From: Sphingobacterium sp. UBA7855
Lineage (GTDB): Bacteria > Bacteroidota > Bacteroidia > Sphingobacteriales > Sphingobacteriaceae
Assembly: GCA_002500745.1 (NCBI GenBank)
Contig: DLST01000010.1
Span: 124,001 to 188,000 of the forward strand
DNA length: 64,000 bases
Direction of reading: 5' to 3'
The notes beneath the pieces were generated by a model that saw only the letters and a list, made by a program, of their open reading frames with translations, was not told the origin of the DNA and did no database searches. The translations under genes were made by a program, and so were the position numbers. The number at the start of each line of letters is the position of its first letter. Positions within the stretch are counted from its first letter, which is position 1. Below are positions 8,605 through 18,242 of this stretch, one piece after another.

Positions 8605-11600
8605 ATGAAAATTACAGAAAGCAGGTGGCAACCACTACGTTGCTTGTTGATGGTTCCGGTCACTTCGCTGCTATTTACCGTTGGACAACAAGCCTATGCA
8701 CAGCAAAAGTTGCCACTTAACCAAGCCGTAAAACAGATTGAACAGCGTTTCAACGCGAATTTGAGTTATGAGCACAACCTTTTGAACGGGAAATTTGTCG
8801 ACCCCGAATTGCTCAAGGGAAATAAGCTGGAAGAAGTGCTTAAAAAAGTGCTTTATCCTAATCAATTGGTATTTCTTTATGTGGATGACAGATCCTATTC
8901 CATTGTACGTCGCGCTGTCGGAGACGGAGAAGCTAGTCCCGTAAAAAATGGTAGCGATCAACAGGCGATAGATCGGGTCGCCGGCACGGTTGTTTCGGCG
9001 AGCGGTAAACCGATACCACTAGCAAGTATATGGGTAAAAGACACGCGCAAAGGTGCGAAAAGCGACGAGAATGGGCGATTCCTGATTTATGATATCAAAC
9101 CCACGGATATTATTATGGTCTCGGCCGTCGGTTATGAAAGTACGGCCTTAACGGCTGGAAATCGTAGCCAGATCATGTTTACGATGGAGGAAAAAAATAA
9201 CGTGCTTGAAGAGGCAGTGATTTCAACGGGGTATCAAAAGATATCCAAAGAAAGAGCAACAGGTTCAGTTTCGCTCATTACGTCCAAAGAACTGGAAAAA
9301 ATTCCCTCCGCCAATCTGATTCAGCGCTTGGAAGGACAGGTTCCCGGATTTCAGGTTTCCATTGGAACCGGCGACCGTAGCTTTACCTACAACAATAACC
9401 AATTGAGTATTAACTCCAGCACGCGTACCATCGGTCGGAATGACTATGATTTTAACGTAAGAGGAATAGGATCAATAGACACCGAGACCGAGAAATTACC
9501 ATTGATTGTTATCGACGGAGCGATCTCCACCCTGGATCTTGCGACCCTAAACCCAAACGATGTTGAAAATATTACGGTATTGAAAGATGCAGCTGCAGCT
9601 TCGATCTATGGGGTTAGGGCAGCTAATGGTGTTATTGTAGTCACAACCAAAAAAGGTTCGGTTACAGGTGTGCCTCGCATTAGTTTTTCTGCGAATACTG
9701 CATTTTCGGGAAAACCTGATTTAGGTTACTTGCGTACAATGAATAGCGCGCAGATGATCGATTATCAAGAAGAGTTGGTCGCCAAAAACATTTTGAACGG
9801 CAATAATATTGCGACTAGTCTTTATTCTTATGCGACTTACTATCCGGGTGAAGTTGCAGCAGCAGCGATCCGTCTTAAAAATGGACAGATTACCCAAGCT
9901 AATTATGATGCGCTAGTCGGTCCACTAAAAGCTATAGACAATAAGGCGCAGATTCAACGCTATCTGTTGCGCCCGATGAGTAGCCAGCAATATAACCTAT
10001 CCATAAGCAATGGGACTGAAAATAATAACTATTTCTATTCGGGCTCATACGCGAATGAGAATCCATATACTAGGGGTGAAAATGGAAAACGTCTGACGTT
10101 AAACCTCAATAATAACTGGAAGCTTTTTAAAATTGCAACGCTATCCACGAGTGTGCGGGGTACATTCTTAAATCAAAAACAGAATGGGATAGGAATTTCG
10201 CAGTTTTACGATACCGGAGCGGCTACACTATTGCCTTATCAATTGCTGGCAGATGCCGATGGAAACGGCATAGCATACGACCGGCTGACACCTGAATTTG
10301 TTAGTGGACTGGGAGCAGCTTACAAAGATTGGCGCTACGACTATCTGCAGGAATTAAGGGAAGTGGACCGGGTACTCAAGAACAATAGTTTTTCGGCAGT
10401 GATTAATTTGTCGGTACCAATTTATAAGGGGATAAAAGGTACGGTCATGTATGCCAATGAGCGATCATTTGGAAGTAATCGCATGTTCAGTGGAGAAGAA
10501 TCTTATGCGAACCGTTCCTTATTGAATATATTTACGCCGGTCGGCCAAGCGAAAAATACCCTGGGTATCAATAAAGGTGGCATTTATAACATTGGCAATA
10601 CCGAAGTCAATAATTATACGGTACGTGGACAGCTGAACTACGATGCTTTGCTTGCCCAAAAACATGATATTTCTGCTATCGCAGGTGCTGAGATCCGGCA
10701 GACGGAGACTGAGCAGGGAAGCAGTACCTTATATGGGTATAATATGCAGACTGGATTCAATACTGCTGTAAGTTATCTGCAGTCGGCCTATCTCAGTATC
10801 CAGGGATTTAATGAGAGCCTTTCAGGATCACCAATACAGGCCGACCGAAGGAGACGTTTTTTGTCGTATTTTTCGAATGCAGCCTATACTTATGACACGA
10901 AGTATACCCTGTCGGGAAGTGTTCGTTATGATGATTATAACAATTTTGGACTTGACCGAAGTTTTCGGGCGACCCCGTTATGGTCGAGTGGTCTAAAGTG
11001 GAATGTGCGAAAAGAATCGTTTATGAACAGCCTGGCTTGGCTAAGTCAGCTGGGATTGAGGGCAACTTATGGCGTCAACGGTAATATCACACAGGATGTA
11101 CGTCCGTTTACTAACATATCGCTTGATGATGGCACGCGCAATCCTACGGGACAGCCTACAGCGAGCATCATTGCCATTGCTAATCCACAACTTCGTTGGG
11201 AGAAAACGTATGTCACAAACCTTGGTCTTGATTTTGGTTTGTTCACTAATCGTTTGACCGGTACCTTTGATTATTATGTAAAAAAGGGTCGCGATCTATT
11301 GTACAGTTTTCCGATTGCTGCGCCTTACGTAGGAACAATAAATAATGGAAACTTAAAAAGAAATACGGCAACCATGAGCGGAAAAGGGGTTGATCTAGGC
11401 TTAAATGCAAGATTGATTACCACCGCCGCCTGGAATTGGGATATGGGCGCTAATTTTTCCTACAATACCAATGAGATTACTGACAACCGTTTTAAAGCAA
11501 CTGATATTGCTAATTTTACCTATTCCTATACGCCAGTGGGGATTGGTTATCTGGAAGGATATGCTAGTGACAAATTGTTCGCATTTCGACATGCTGGACT

Positions 11601-12225
11601 GGATGCCAGTGGATTGACACAGATTTACAACAAAGAAGGTGAGGTTGTTTCCGTGAAGCAAACCTTGAAAGGAGTGGATGATCTTAAATATATGGGGCGA
11701 ACAACCGCGCCTTATTTTGGGAGTTTAAAAACAAACTTACGTTATGGTCAATGGTCATTTTTTGCCCTGATGACCTACCAATTTGGGAATGTATTTGTGA
11801 AACCAAGTATTGAATCTTACATGACCCCCAGTAGGGGATTAACTTCACCAAAATTTGATCTCAGCGCTGATATTGCTAATCGATGGCGTCAGGCCGGCGA
11901 TGAGGCTACCACCAATATCCCTGCTGTTACAGCGGATATTTATGGGCAATATAGTTTGTACCGCTACACCTATTCGGATATCAATGTACTGAAAGGCGAC
12001 TACATCCGACTGCGGGAAGTTTCCCTGAGTTATGCGCTGCCAAAAGATTTCTTAAAGAGAATGAAAATTGAGCAAGTCAACCTAACGGGTTCGGTCCGTA
12101 ATCTTGGATTGATCTGGACAGCCAATAAAGAAGGTATTGATCCTGATTTTGCCAATTATGTTGGTAATACAACCAACCTGCGTCCAGTTCCTTCGTACAA
12201 TTTTTCAATCAATGTTAACTTCTAA
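8605..12225 (+). CDS. SusC/RagA TonB-dependent transporter with N-terminal STN signalling domain
   Basis: 1206 residues. After a signal peptide (to about 33) comes an STN domain (about 36-102, KLPLNQAVKQIEQRFNANL), then a CarboxypepD_reg-like domain (about 124-204), a TonB-box-like stretch EEAVISTGY (about 202-210), the plug with LIVIDGAIS and VLKDAAAASIYGVRAANGV, and a long beta-barrel ending in NVNF. The STN domain marks a transporter that reports substrate occupancy to FecR and the sigma factor. SusD follows after 11 bases. No glycosidase is linked, so the substrate cannot be deduced; peptides, metal complexes and small glycans are all possible. Confidence 0.93.
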   Translation: MKITESRWQPLRCLLMVPVTSLLFTVGQQAYAQQKLPLNQAVKQIEQRFNANLSYEHNLLNGKFVDPELLKGNKLEEVLKKVLYPNQLVFLYVDDRSYSIVRRAVGDGEASPVKNGSDQQAIDRVAGTVVSASGKPIPLASIWVKDTRKGAKSDENGRFLIYDIKPTDIIMVSAVGYESTALTAGNRSQIMFTMEEKNNVLEEAVISTGYQKISKERATGSVSLITSKELEKIPSANLIQRLEGQVPGFQVSIGTGDRSFTYNNNQLSINSSTRTIGRNDYDFNVRGIGSIDTETEKLPLIVIDGAISTLDLATLNPNDVENITVLKDAAAASIYGVRAANGVIVVTTKKGSVTGVPRISFSANTAFSGKPDLGYLRTMNSAQMIDYQEELVAKNILNGNNIATSLYSYATYYPGEVAAAAIRLKNGQITQANYDALVGPLKAIDNKAQIQRYLLRPMSSQQYNLSISNGTENNNYFYSGSYANENPYTRGENGKRLTLNLNNNWKLFKIATLSTSVRGTFLNQKQNGIGISQFYDTGAATLLPYQLLADADGNGIAYDRLTPEFVSGLGAAYKDWRYDYLQELREVDRVLKNNSFSAVINLSVPIYKGIKGTVMYANERSFGSNRMFSGEESYANRSLLNIFTPVGQAKNTLGINKGGIYNIGNTEVNNYTVRGQLNYDALLAQKHDISAIAGAEIRQTETEQGSSTLYGYNMQTGFNTAVSYLQSAYLSIQGFNESLSGSPIQADRRRRFLSYFSNAAYTYDTKYTLSGSVRYDDYNNFGLDRSFRATPLWSSGLKWNVRKESFMNSLAWLSQLGLRATYGVNGNITQDVRPFTNISLDDGTRNPTGQPTASIIAIANPQLRWEKTYVTNLGLDFGLFTNRLTGTFDYYVKKGRDLLYSFPIAAPYVGTINNGNLKRNTATMSGKGVDLGLNARLITTAAWNWDMGANFSYNTNEITDNRFKATDIANFTYSYTPVGIGYLEGYASDKLFAFRHAGLDASGLTQIYNKEGEVVSVKQTLKGVDDLKYMGRTTAPYFGSLKTNLRYGQWSFFALMTYQFGNVFVKPSIESYMTPSRGLTSPKFDLSADIANRWRQAGDEATTNIPAVTADIYGQYSLYRYTYSDINVLKGDYIRLREVSLSYALPKDFLKRMKIEQVNLTGSVRNLGLIWTANKEGIDPDFANYVGNTTNLRPVPSYNFSINVNF

Positions 12226-12236
12226 TCGCCAAAATC

Positions 12237-13670
12237 ATGAAAATAGCTATAAAAAACAGCGGTCTTAAACTGGTAATAGCGTTAGCCGCAACAGGTATGG
12301 GCTTTACGATGACAGGTTGTGAAAAATATGTAGACATCAAAACACAGGGGCAATTGACACCTGGTACGATAGAAAACTACCGCTACGTCTTAAACAATAC
12401 GGCAACCTTTGAAGCTTCGCCCGCGCTGTCTGATATGGCAGCTGATGACCTTGAGCTCATCGATGGTTCAGCCCAACAAAAATCATTGTCAAGTAGTGAT
12501 TTTTATGGCTATTATAGTCGTTCATATCAATGGGCAGATGATATTTACCCCATCGGAAACCAAAATTATAAAGATGACAACTGGTCTCGATTGTACAATG
12601 CGATTGCCTATGCGAATACCGTCATTGCCGAGGTACCTCTAGTTTCAGACGGTAGCGCGTCTGAAATTGCCCAATTGATAGCAGAAGCGAAAATACACCG
12701 TGCTTCAGCGTACTTAATGTTGGCCAATACGTATGCGGTACCTTACGTTCAATCAACTGCAAATAACGCGTTGGGCGTTCCATTAATTTTGCAGCCAAAT
12801 ACAGAGCAGTCACTTGAGCGAGGTACATTACAGCAAGTCTATGATGCGGTTTTAGCGGATATTGAAGCAGCGCTTCCTGCATTGCCATCACAGCAGCAAT
12901 TTACAACCTTACCCTCCAAAGCTTCAGCCTATGGTTTGCTGGCACGAACATACCTGTATATGAACCGCTATGCGGATGCGGCAAAAGCGGCCGATCAGGC
13001 GCTGGCTCTGAATGACAAGCTAGTAGATTTGACAAAAATTACGGAGGCAACTATGGCCAACTATCCATTACGAATCTATAATCCTGAGATTTTGTTGTCC
13101 AAAGTACCTATAAATGGTATTACCGCCTATTCGCCGACAGCATTTCGGTTAAGCAAAGAATTATTGTCTTTATTTGACGGAAGCGACCAGCGCTATAATT
13201 TATTTACGGTTCCTGGATCGAAAATATCAGCATGGGAAGTCTATGATGGTCGGTATTATTATTTGGATTTTATAAAAAGTGAAGGCCGAAATGTAGGTCC
13301 GTCAGTTCCTGAAATGCTGTTGATTAAGGCGGAGGCTGCTGCGCGGGACAATCAACCTGCCAATGCAATGACATTCGTCAATCGGTTACGGGCCAGTAGA
13401 ATTCTGCCGGGGTCAACAGTCAATCTGAGCGCAACAGATGGGGATGATGCTTTGGTGAAAGTGATGCAGGAACGCCGTCGGGAGTTTATGTTCCGCATGT
13501 TGCGCTGGTGGGATATGCGCCGTCTGAAAGACGATACACGTTTTCAGAAAACGTATACGCGTACATTCGGTGGAAATACTTTTACATTGGCTCCGAATAG
13601 CAACCGCTATGTGTTTCGGATCGCGCAATATGAAATTAATTTGAGTCCAGAAATAGTGCAAAATCCATAA
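12237..13670 (+). CDS. SusD/RagB family substrate-binding lipoprotein
   Basis: 477 residues, at the short end for SusD. The signal peptide carries a plausible lipidation site at Cys28 (MTGC). SusD features include a central TPR-like region (IHRASAYLMLANTYAVPYV, SKASAYGLLARTYLYMNRY) and the C-terminal VPEMLLIKAEAAARDN and ERRREFMFRMLRWWDMRRLK motifs. It should cap the SusC barrel encoded 11 bases upstream. Nothing in it identifies the ligand. A short hairpin at 13672-13688 follows the stop codon, perhaps tuning expression of the periplasmic genes downstream. Confidence 0.9.
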   Translation: MKIAIKNSGLKLVIALAATGMGFTMTGCEKYVDIKTQGQLTPGTIENYRYVLNNTATFEASPALSDMAADDLELIDGSAQQKSLSSSDFYGYYSRSYQWADDIYPIGNQNYKDDNWSRLYNAIAYANTVIAEVPLVSDGSASEIAQLIAEAKIHRASAYLMLANTYAVPYVQSTANNALGVPLILQPNTEQSLERGTLQQVYDAVLADIEAALPALPSQQQFTTLPSKASAYGLLARTYLYMNRYADAAKAADQALALNDKLVDLTKITEATMANYPLRIYNPEILLSKVPINGITAYSPTAFRLSKELLSLFDGSDQRYNLFTVPGSKISAWEVYDGRYYYLDFIKSEGRNVGPSVPEMLLIKAEAAARDNQPANAMTFVNRLRASRILPGSTVNLSATDGDDALVKVMQERRREFMFRMLRWWDMRRLKDDTRFQKTYTRTFGGNTFTLAPNSNRYVFRIAQYEINLSPEIVQNP

Positions 13671-13671
13671 A

Positions 13672-13688
13672 GAACAGGTCTACTGTTC
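13672..13688 (+). terminator. Weak intra-operon hairpin
   Basis: Stem GAACAG / CTGTTC with a 5-base loop, directly after the SusD stop codon and followed by an A/T stretch. It is too weak to be a confident terminator but could lower read-through or stabilise the susCD part of the transcript. Confidence 0.3.
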
Positions 13689-13717
13689 ATTTATTTTAAA
13701 AAGGAAAAATAAGAGAT

Positions 13718-15673
13718 ATGAAAAATTGTATGATAAAAACTACAGCTGTATTGGCATGGACACTTTTGTGTTGCACTGCTGCCTCTGCGCAACAACAGAA
13801 ACAGCCGCAGGTTTTTAAGGTGATACCGGAATTTCCAAAACAACAGGATACTGTACAGCTTGTATATGATGCTCGTAATACGCTGCTGAAGGATGCCAAA
13901 GATATTTCGGCACAGCTAACGGGTTATACTGATTTTAAATGGACGACTACAGATCTCAAGTTTACTAAAAATGATTCGGTATGGACTGCAAAATATGTAC
14001 TGCCGGCACATTTGGCCTTAATGAATCTTGTTTTTAAATCGGATACCCTGGTAGACAAAGGTGGGGAGCAAACTTATTCCTATATCCTCTCCGCAAACGA
14101 TAAACGCCAGATGTCGGGAGGAATGGTCGGTTGGGGCATGTTGCGGACGCCGCACATCGTTGCGGGTGTTCCTTATGTCGTAGATACCGTGGCCTACAAA
14201 TCGAATGAGATACTTTTGATGTGGGTGAAATATGAATTACAGTATCATCCGGAAAACCGATTTCGTGTGCTTTACGCTGCCGCAAGTGCCTTGAAACACA
14301 TGAATACCCCAGAGTCCTTAGCCAAGCTTGATCGGGAGCTGAACAGCCTGGAACAGATGCCCAATATCAAAGAAGAGGATCTACTGGAAATTTATCGTGT
14401 CTATAAGGATATTTTAAAAGATGCTGCTAAAGCTGAGGCATTACAGCAAAAAATTGTCGCCCAGTTTCCAAAGGGTCAATATGTAAAGGATCAACAGCGT
14501 CTGGCTGATTTTAAGCTCATTCAACAAGCGAAGACGGACGATGAACGCCTGAAAGCTGCGATGGACTTTATTGATAAACATCCCTATGAGGAAGCTGAAG
14601 ATGCTTTTAACGAAGCGAATCGAATCAGCTATATCAGTGCTTACTGGATTATTTCGGTGTACACCAGCATGAAAAAAGATCTGTCCAACTATAGTAAGTA
14701 TATGTCCAAGATCGCACCCTACGAGGCCCTTTCCAATGTGATCTACCGTTCCTTGGAGGTGCCGTATCTTTCGCAAAAAAGCATAGGACCTGCCGAAATA
14801 TTGCCTTATGCCCGAGTTATTATGGAACGTCTGAATTACTACAAGGATAACTTTCAGGGGGATAAATATGCAACGTTATATTATTCAAATGCACCTTTAT
14901 TTGCCAAGATATTGGTGGACAATAAACTTTACGACGAAGCCTTTGCCTATGCCGCCGCCGCGCAGAGTACCGCGAGCTACAAAAATGCAAACTTAAATGA
15001 TACTTATGTACGTGTGCTTGAGGGGCAGGGGAAAACCAAAGAACTGCAAATGGCACTGGAGCAAAGTTATGCCATGAATCAGAGTTCGACCTATATGCTG
15101 GAGCTGATGAAAAAAATCTATAATGCAAAAAACAAATCAGATAAAGGCTACGAACAGTATTTGGCTAGTCTCAAAAATGCCGACAAGGGAAAGGAGCTAA
15201 AAGAAAAGGTACAGAACCTTTTAATCAACAAGAATATGCCGGATTTTGAGTTGTTGGATCAACATGGAAAGAAAGTACGCCTTTCTGCACAGAAAGGAAA
15301 AATTGTTGTATTGGATTTCTGGGCTTCGTGGTGTGCCCCCTGTAAAGGTGCATTTCCGGGGATGAAATTGGCGGTAGATCATTTTAAAAATGATCCGAAC
15401 GTTGTCTTTTATTTCATCAATACACAGGAACGTAAGCCAGACATGAAAGAATACGTGACCAATTATATGAAAGAAAATGGCTATCCTTTCACCGTATTAC
15501 TGGATACGGATAGTAAGGCTTCAAAGGCCGCTGGTGTAGGACCTATTCCGCATAAGATGGTGGTGGGGCCAAATGGCAAACTTCGTTTTTCGGAGGTTGG
15601 TTATATGGGCAGCACCTCTGAGCTCGCCGATGAAATCATTGAAATGGTCAACATGTTAAAAGCTGGGAAATAA
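13718..15673 (+). CDS. TlpA/ResA-type thioredoxin-fold protein with long N-terminal region
   Basis: 651 residues, far longer than the roughly 370-residue TlpA proteins common in Bacteroidota. It has a signal peptide (to about 25, AASAQQ), a beta-rich region (about 30-150), a helical TPR-like region (about 155-490, with many Ala/Leu/Tyr repeats such as KLYDEAFAYAAAAQ), and a C-terminal thioredoxin domain (about 502-651). The redox site is WCAPC with Cys539 and Cys542, and the cis-proline region is GPIPHKMV. It is probably a periplasmic thiol-disulfide reductant. It lies between SusD and a hydrolase gene whose ATG follows four bases after this stop codon, so it is part of the uptake operon. Its partner is unknown. 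Confidence 0.85.
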   Translation: MKNCMIKTTAVLAWTLLCCTAASAQQQKQPQVFKVIPEFPKQQDTVQLVYDARNTLLKDAKDISAQLTGYTDFKWTTTDLKFTKNDSVWTAKYVLPAHLALMNLVFKSDTLVDKGGEQTYSYILSANDKRQMSGGMVGWGMLRTPHIVAGVPYVVDTVAYKSNEILLMWVKYELQYHPENRFRVLYAAASALKHMNTPESLAKLDRELNSLEQMPNIKEEDLLEIYRVYKDILKDAAKAEALQQKIVAQFPKGQYVKDQQRLADFKLIQQAKTDDERLKAAMDFIDKHPYEEAEDAFNEANRISYISAYWIISVYTSMKKDLSNYSKYMSKIAPYEALSNVIYRSLEVPYLSQKSIGPAEILPYARVIMERLNYYKDNFQGDKYATLYYSNAPLFAKILVDNKLYDEAFAYAAAAQSTASYKNANLNDTYVRVLEGQGKTKELQMALEQSYAMNQSSTYMLELMKKIYNAKNKSDKGYEQYLASLKNADKGKELKEKVQNLLINKNMPDFELLDQHGKKVRLSAQKGKIVVLDFWASWCAPCKGAFPGMKLAVDHFKNDPNVVFYFINTQERKPDMKEYVTNYMKENGYPFTVLLDTDSKASKAAGVGPIPHKMVVGPNGKLRFSEVGYMGSTSELADEIIEMVNMLKAGK

Positions 15674-15677
15674 GGAT

Positions 15678-16754
15678 ATGAAAACAATCAAATCACTCTT
15701 TCTAGCTGTAGCTTCATTGATTTTTTACGGCATTACTTCAGCACAGTCCATCAATCAAAGGGAGGTTATCTTTAAGTCAAAAGCAGATAGTATTACCATT
15801 GGCGCCACCATTTCCTCGCCTATCAAGGCGGGGAAATATCCGGCCGTTATTATCGTTTCAGGTACTGGACCACAGGACCGGGATGGTACAATGGCCGGGA
15901 CAAAGATGTTTGCCCGTATTGCCAATTTTTTAACACCCAAGGGATATGTGGTGTTACGTATGGATGATCGCGGTGTTGGTAAAACGACAGGCGAATACCG
16001 ATATGCTACAACAGCAGATTTTGCACTTGACGTTTTAGGTGCGCTGCAATTTTTGAAAACTGAAAAAAATGTTGACTTAAGGCATATCGGTCTGCTGGGG
16101 CATAGCGAAGGGGGGGCTGTGATTTCGATAGCGGCTTCACAAAGCAAAGATGTCGCTTTTTTAATCAGCTTATCGGGCTTGGCTTCTAGCGGTTTGGAAT
16201 CGCTTTTTGTGCAGAATGAGAACCTTGTGAATACCTCACCTTTGAAAGAGGTCGACAAGCAACGTTCCAATGAAATCAATCGGTTAATGTTTGCGACCGC
16301 CTTCCAATATGCCAATTCGGACAGCCTGGAGAGTAAGCTTCACGCGACATATAATTACTGGAAACAAAAAGATGATCTTTACTTTAAATCTTTAGGTATT
16401 GAGTACGATCATTTCCGCTTTCCGATTTGGTCCTATGTGCAGCAGGCTATCGGACCTTGGTATCGCTATTTTGTCACCTACGACCCACGGATCTTTTTAA
16501 GTCGCGTGGATGTTCCCATTCTGGCGATCAATGGTAGTAAAGATGTTTTTGTAGATTCCATCAATTTAACTTACTGGAAGCAGTACAGTCGTGCCGGCCA
16601 GCACGGAAAGGTAACGACCATCCTGCTGCCAAATGTAAATCATTTATTGCAGCCTTGTCAAACCTGCCTACCTGCGGAATACGCAAAACTTGGTGAAATA
16701 CCCGAGAGTACGTTAGGCTCAATTGTGAAATGGTTGAAAGAAACCGTAAAGTAA
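15678..16754 (+). CDS. Secreted alpha/beta hydrolase
   Basis: 358 residues with a signal peptide (to about 22, ITSAQS). The alpha/beta-hydrolase fold is shown by the oxyanion-region motif SGTGPQDRDG (61-70), the nucleophile elbow GHSEGG with Ser143, the acid in NGSKDVF (Asp near 290) and the base in NVNHLL (His near 323). The SGTGPQDRD motif is typical of a bacterial esterase/acyl-peptidase-like subgroup; the substrate is not predictable. It begins four bases after the TlpA gene and is followed one base later by the retropepsin-like gene, so the three are translationally close and likely work in one compartment, the periplasm. Confidence 0.85.
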   Translation: MKTIKSLFLAVASLIFYGITSAQSINQREVIFKSKADSITIGATISSPIKAGKYPAVIIVSGTGPQDRDGTMAGTKMFARIANFLTPKGYVVLRMDDRGVGKTTGEYRYATTADFALDVLGALQFLKTEKNVDLRHIGLLGHSEGGAVISIAASQSKDVAFLISLSGLASSGLESLFVQNENLVNTSPLKEVDKQRSNEINRLMFATAFQYANSDSLESKLHATYNYWKQKDDLYFKSLGIEYDHFRFPIWSYVQQAIGPWYRYFVTYDPRIFLSRVDVPILAINGSKDVFVDSINLTYWKQYSRAGQHGKVTTILLPNVNHLLQPCQTCLPAEYAKLGEIPESTLGSIVKWLKETVK

Positions 16755-16755
16755 G

Positions 16756-18036
16756 ATGAGAAAGACCATATTTATACTAGTTGTTTTATCGCTGATAGGA
16801 AATCTAGCAGTCGCTCAACAGATTGATAATGTCAAATCGATTGATCGGATTATGGCGGCCATGAATAAAAAAGATGCTGTTACTTTGTTGGGTATGATGG
16901 CCGACAGTGCAACGATTGGTAATCTGCCCAAGTTGAACAACCCTGTTGCTGTACCAGAAATTCTGGCTAAATTCCCAAGTATGAAAGCTTTTCAGATTGT
17001 GGATCAGCAGATGCTTGCGGATGGCGATGAACGGATTCAGCTTGAAGTAACTTATTCGGATGGTAAACCCGGTAGACCAACTTTTCTATTTAATCGTGCC
17101 GGAAAAATTATAAATCTTGGCATTATCAGAGGAAACATAAAGGGCGATCCTGATAAAGCGTTGGCGGATGCATTGGGGAATGCAGAGCAACCTGAGACAC
17201 TGGTCATCCCATTTAAAATGGTGAATGGATTGGTCTACCTTGAATCGATGCTCAACGGTATAAAAGGTTATTTTCAATTTGATAGCGGTGCTCCAGTAGT
17301 CATATTACGCAAGGAATTTGTGGTCCCAGAACAAATTCGCAAAGATGTTTCGGTAGATTTCGCAGGTATTGGCGGACAAATGCAACAGGTGGTCTGGTCA
17401 ACTGGTAACAACCTTCAGGTAGCTGGCATTGTACTCCATAAACTTGATGCTCCAGTCTCTCAGATGGATGATATGCACATGGAAATTGGAGATGGAAGTC
17501 CAATTTTAGGTTTACTCGGCATTGGCGTATTGAAAAACTATCAGTTTACCATAGACTACAGAAGGCAAGAGTTGTTACTAGAAAAAATGGATGATCGAGG
17601 TGAGGTGCCTGGGGAGCCAATCGATAAGGGGCTTTTGCTGGCGCAATATCCTTTACGCCTGAAAAGGCATATTCCTATTGTGGATATTACTTTCGGTGGA
17701 AAGGTGTATCCGATGGGAATAGATTGTGGTGCTAATGCCAATGTGCTGAAAAAGGCATTGGAAACGGAGCTAAAATCTTATATTGATTATGAGGAAGGTG
17801 AGGTGGATATCAAAGGGGTGAATGGAACAAGTCAAGGCAATCGTATCGCGTTTCTTACTCATGCTAAAGTAGGTCAGCTGGTATTAAAAGATATGTACAC
17901 AGTTATTACAGATCAAGCTATTGGTGGCGGACAAGATTCCGACGCATTGCCTATTGAGGGTTTGTTGGGTACACCATTTTTAAATCAGTACAAGATGACA
18001 TTAAATTTCAAAAAGAATACAATTAGTTTTTATTGA
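16756..18036 (+). CDS. Retropepsin-like aspartyl protease-fold protein, two domains
   Basis: 426 residues with a signal peptide (to about 20). Residues about 25-125 look like an NTF2/DUF3887-type domain. Two retropepsin-like half-barrels follow. The first has the motif FDSGAP (Asp175-Ser-Gly), and the second has IDCGAN (Asp323-Cys324-Gly), where Cys replaces the usual Ser or Thr. PF13650-type aspartyl proteases of Bacteroidota are commonly secreted. It is the last gene of the operon; the stop codon is followed about 110 bases later by a strong terminator. Whether it is an active protease or a binding protein derived from one is open because of the altered second motif. Confidence 0.8.
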   Translation: MRKTIFILVVLSLIGNLAVAQQIDNVKSIDRIMAAMNKKDAVTLLGMMADSATIGNLPKLNNPVAVPEILAKFPSMKAFQIVDQQMLADGDERIQLEVTYSDGKPGRPTFLFNRAGKIINLGIIRGNIKGDPDKALADALGNAEQPETLVIPFKMVNGLVYLESMLNGIKGYFQFDSGAPVVILRKEFVVPEQIRKDVSVDFAGIGGQMQQVVWSTGNNLQVAGIVLHKLDAPVSQMDDMHMEIGDGSPILGLLGIGVLKNYQFTIDYRRQELLLEKMDDRGEVPGEPIDKGLLLAQYPLRLKRHIPIVDITFGGKVYPMGIDCGANANVLKKALETELKSYIDYEEGEVDIKGVNGTSQGNRIAFLTHAKVGQLVLKDMYTVITDQAIGGGQDSDALPIEGLLGTPFLNQYKMTLNFKKNTISFY

Positions 18037-18145
18037 TGTGATAGATCAAAGGAGCAATGGTTGTTTACAATGTAATAATTGTATTTGTTACAACGCATGC
18101 TGCATTTGTGGAGAATCTTCATTGTCGATGTCCTGTCCTCAATAG

Positions 18146-18181
18146 AAAAATACCGAAGCTTAAATCGCTTCGGTATTTTTT
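18146..18181. terminator. Strong bidirectional rho-independent terminator
   Basis: Stem TACCGAAGC / GCTTCGGTA with loop TTAAATC, extended by five A:T pairs, giving a stem of about 14 pairs with a T-run on either strand. It lies between two convergent genes: the retropepsin-like gene ending at 18036 (+) and the DUF2383 gene ending at 18243 (-). Confidence 0.9.
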
Positions 18182-18242
18182 GTGAGAAGGTCATCTATTG
18201 AAAAGATCATCTATTTTGTTAGAATCCTGTTATTGTTAACCC

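Noticed and set aside
15755..16315. 186-residue antisense frame inside the alpha/beta hydrolase gene
   Set aside because: Shadow of a real gene whose catalytic motifs are intact on the other strand.
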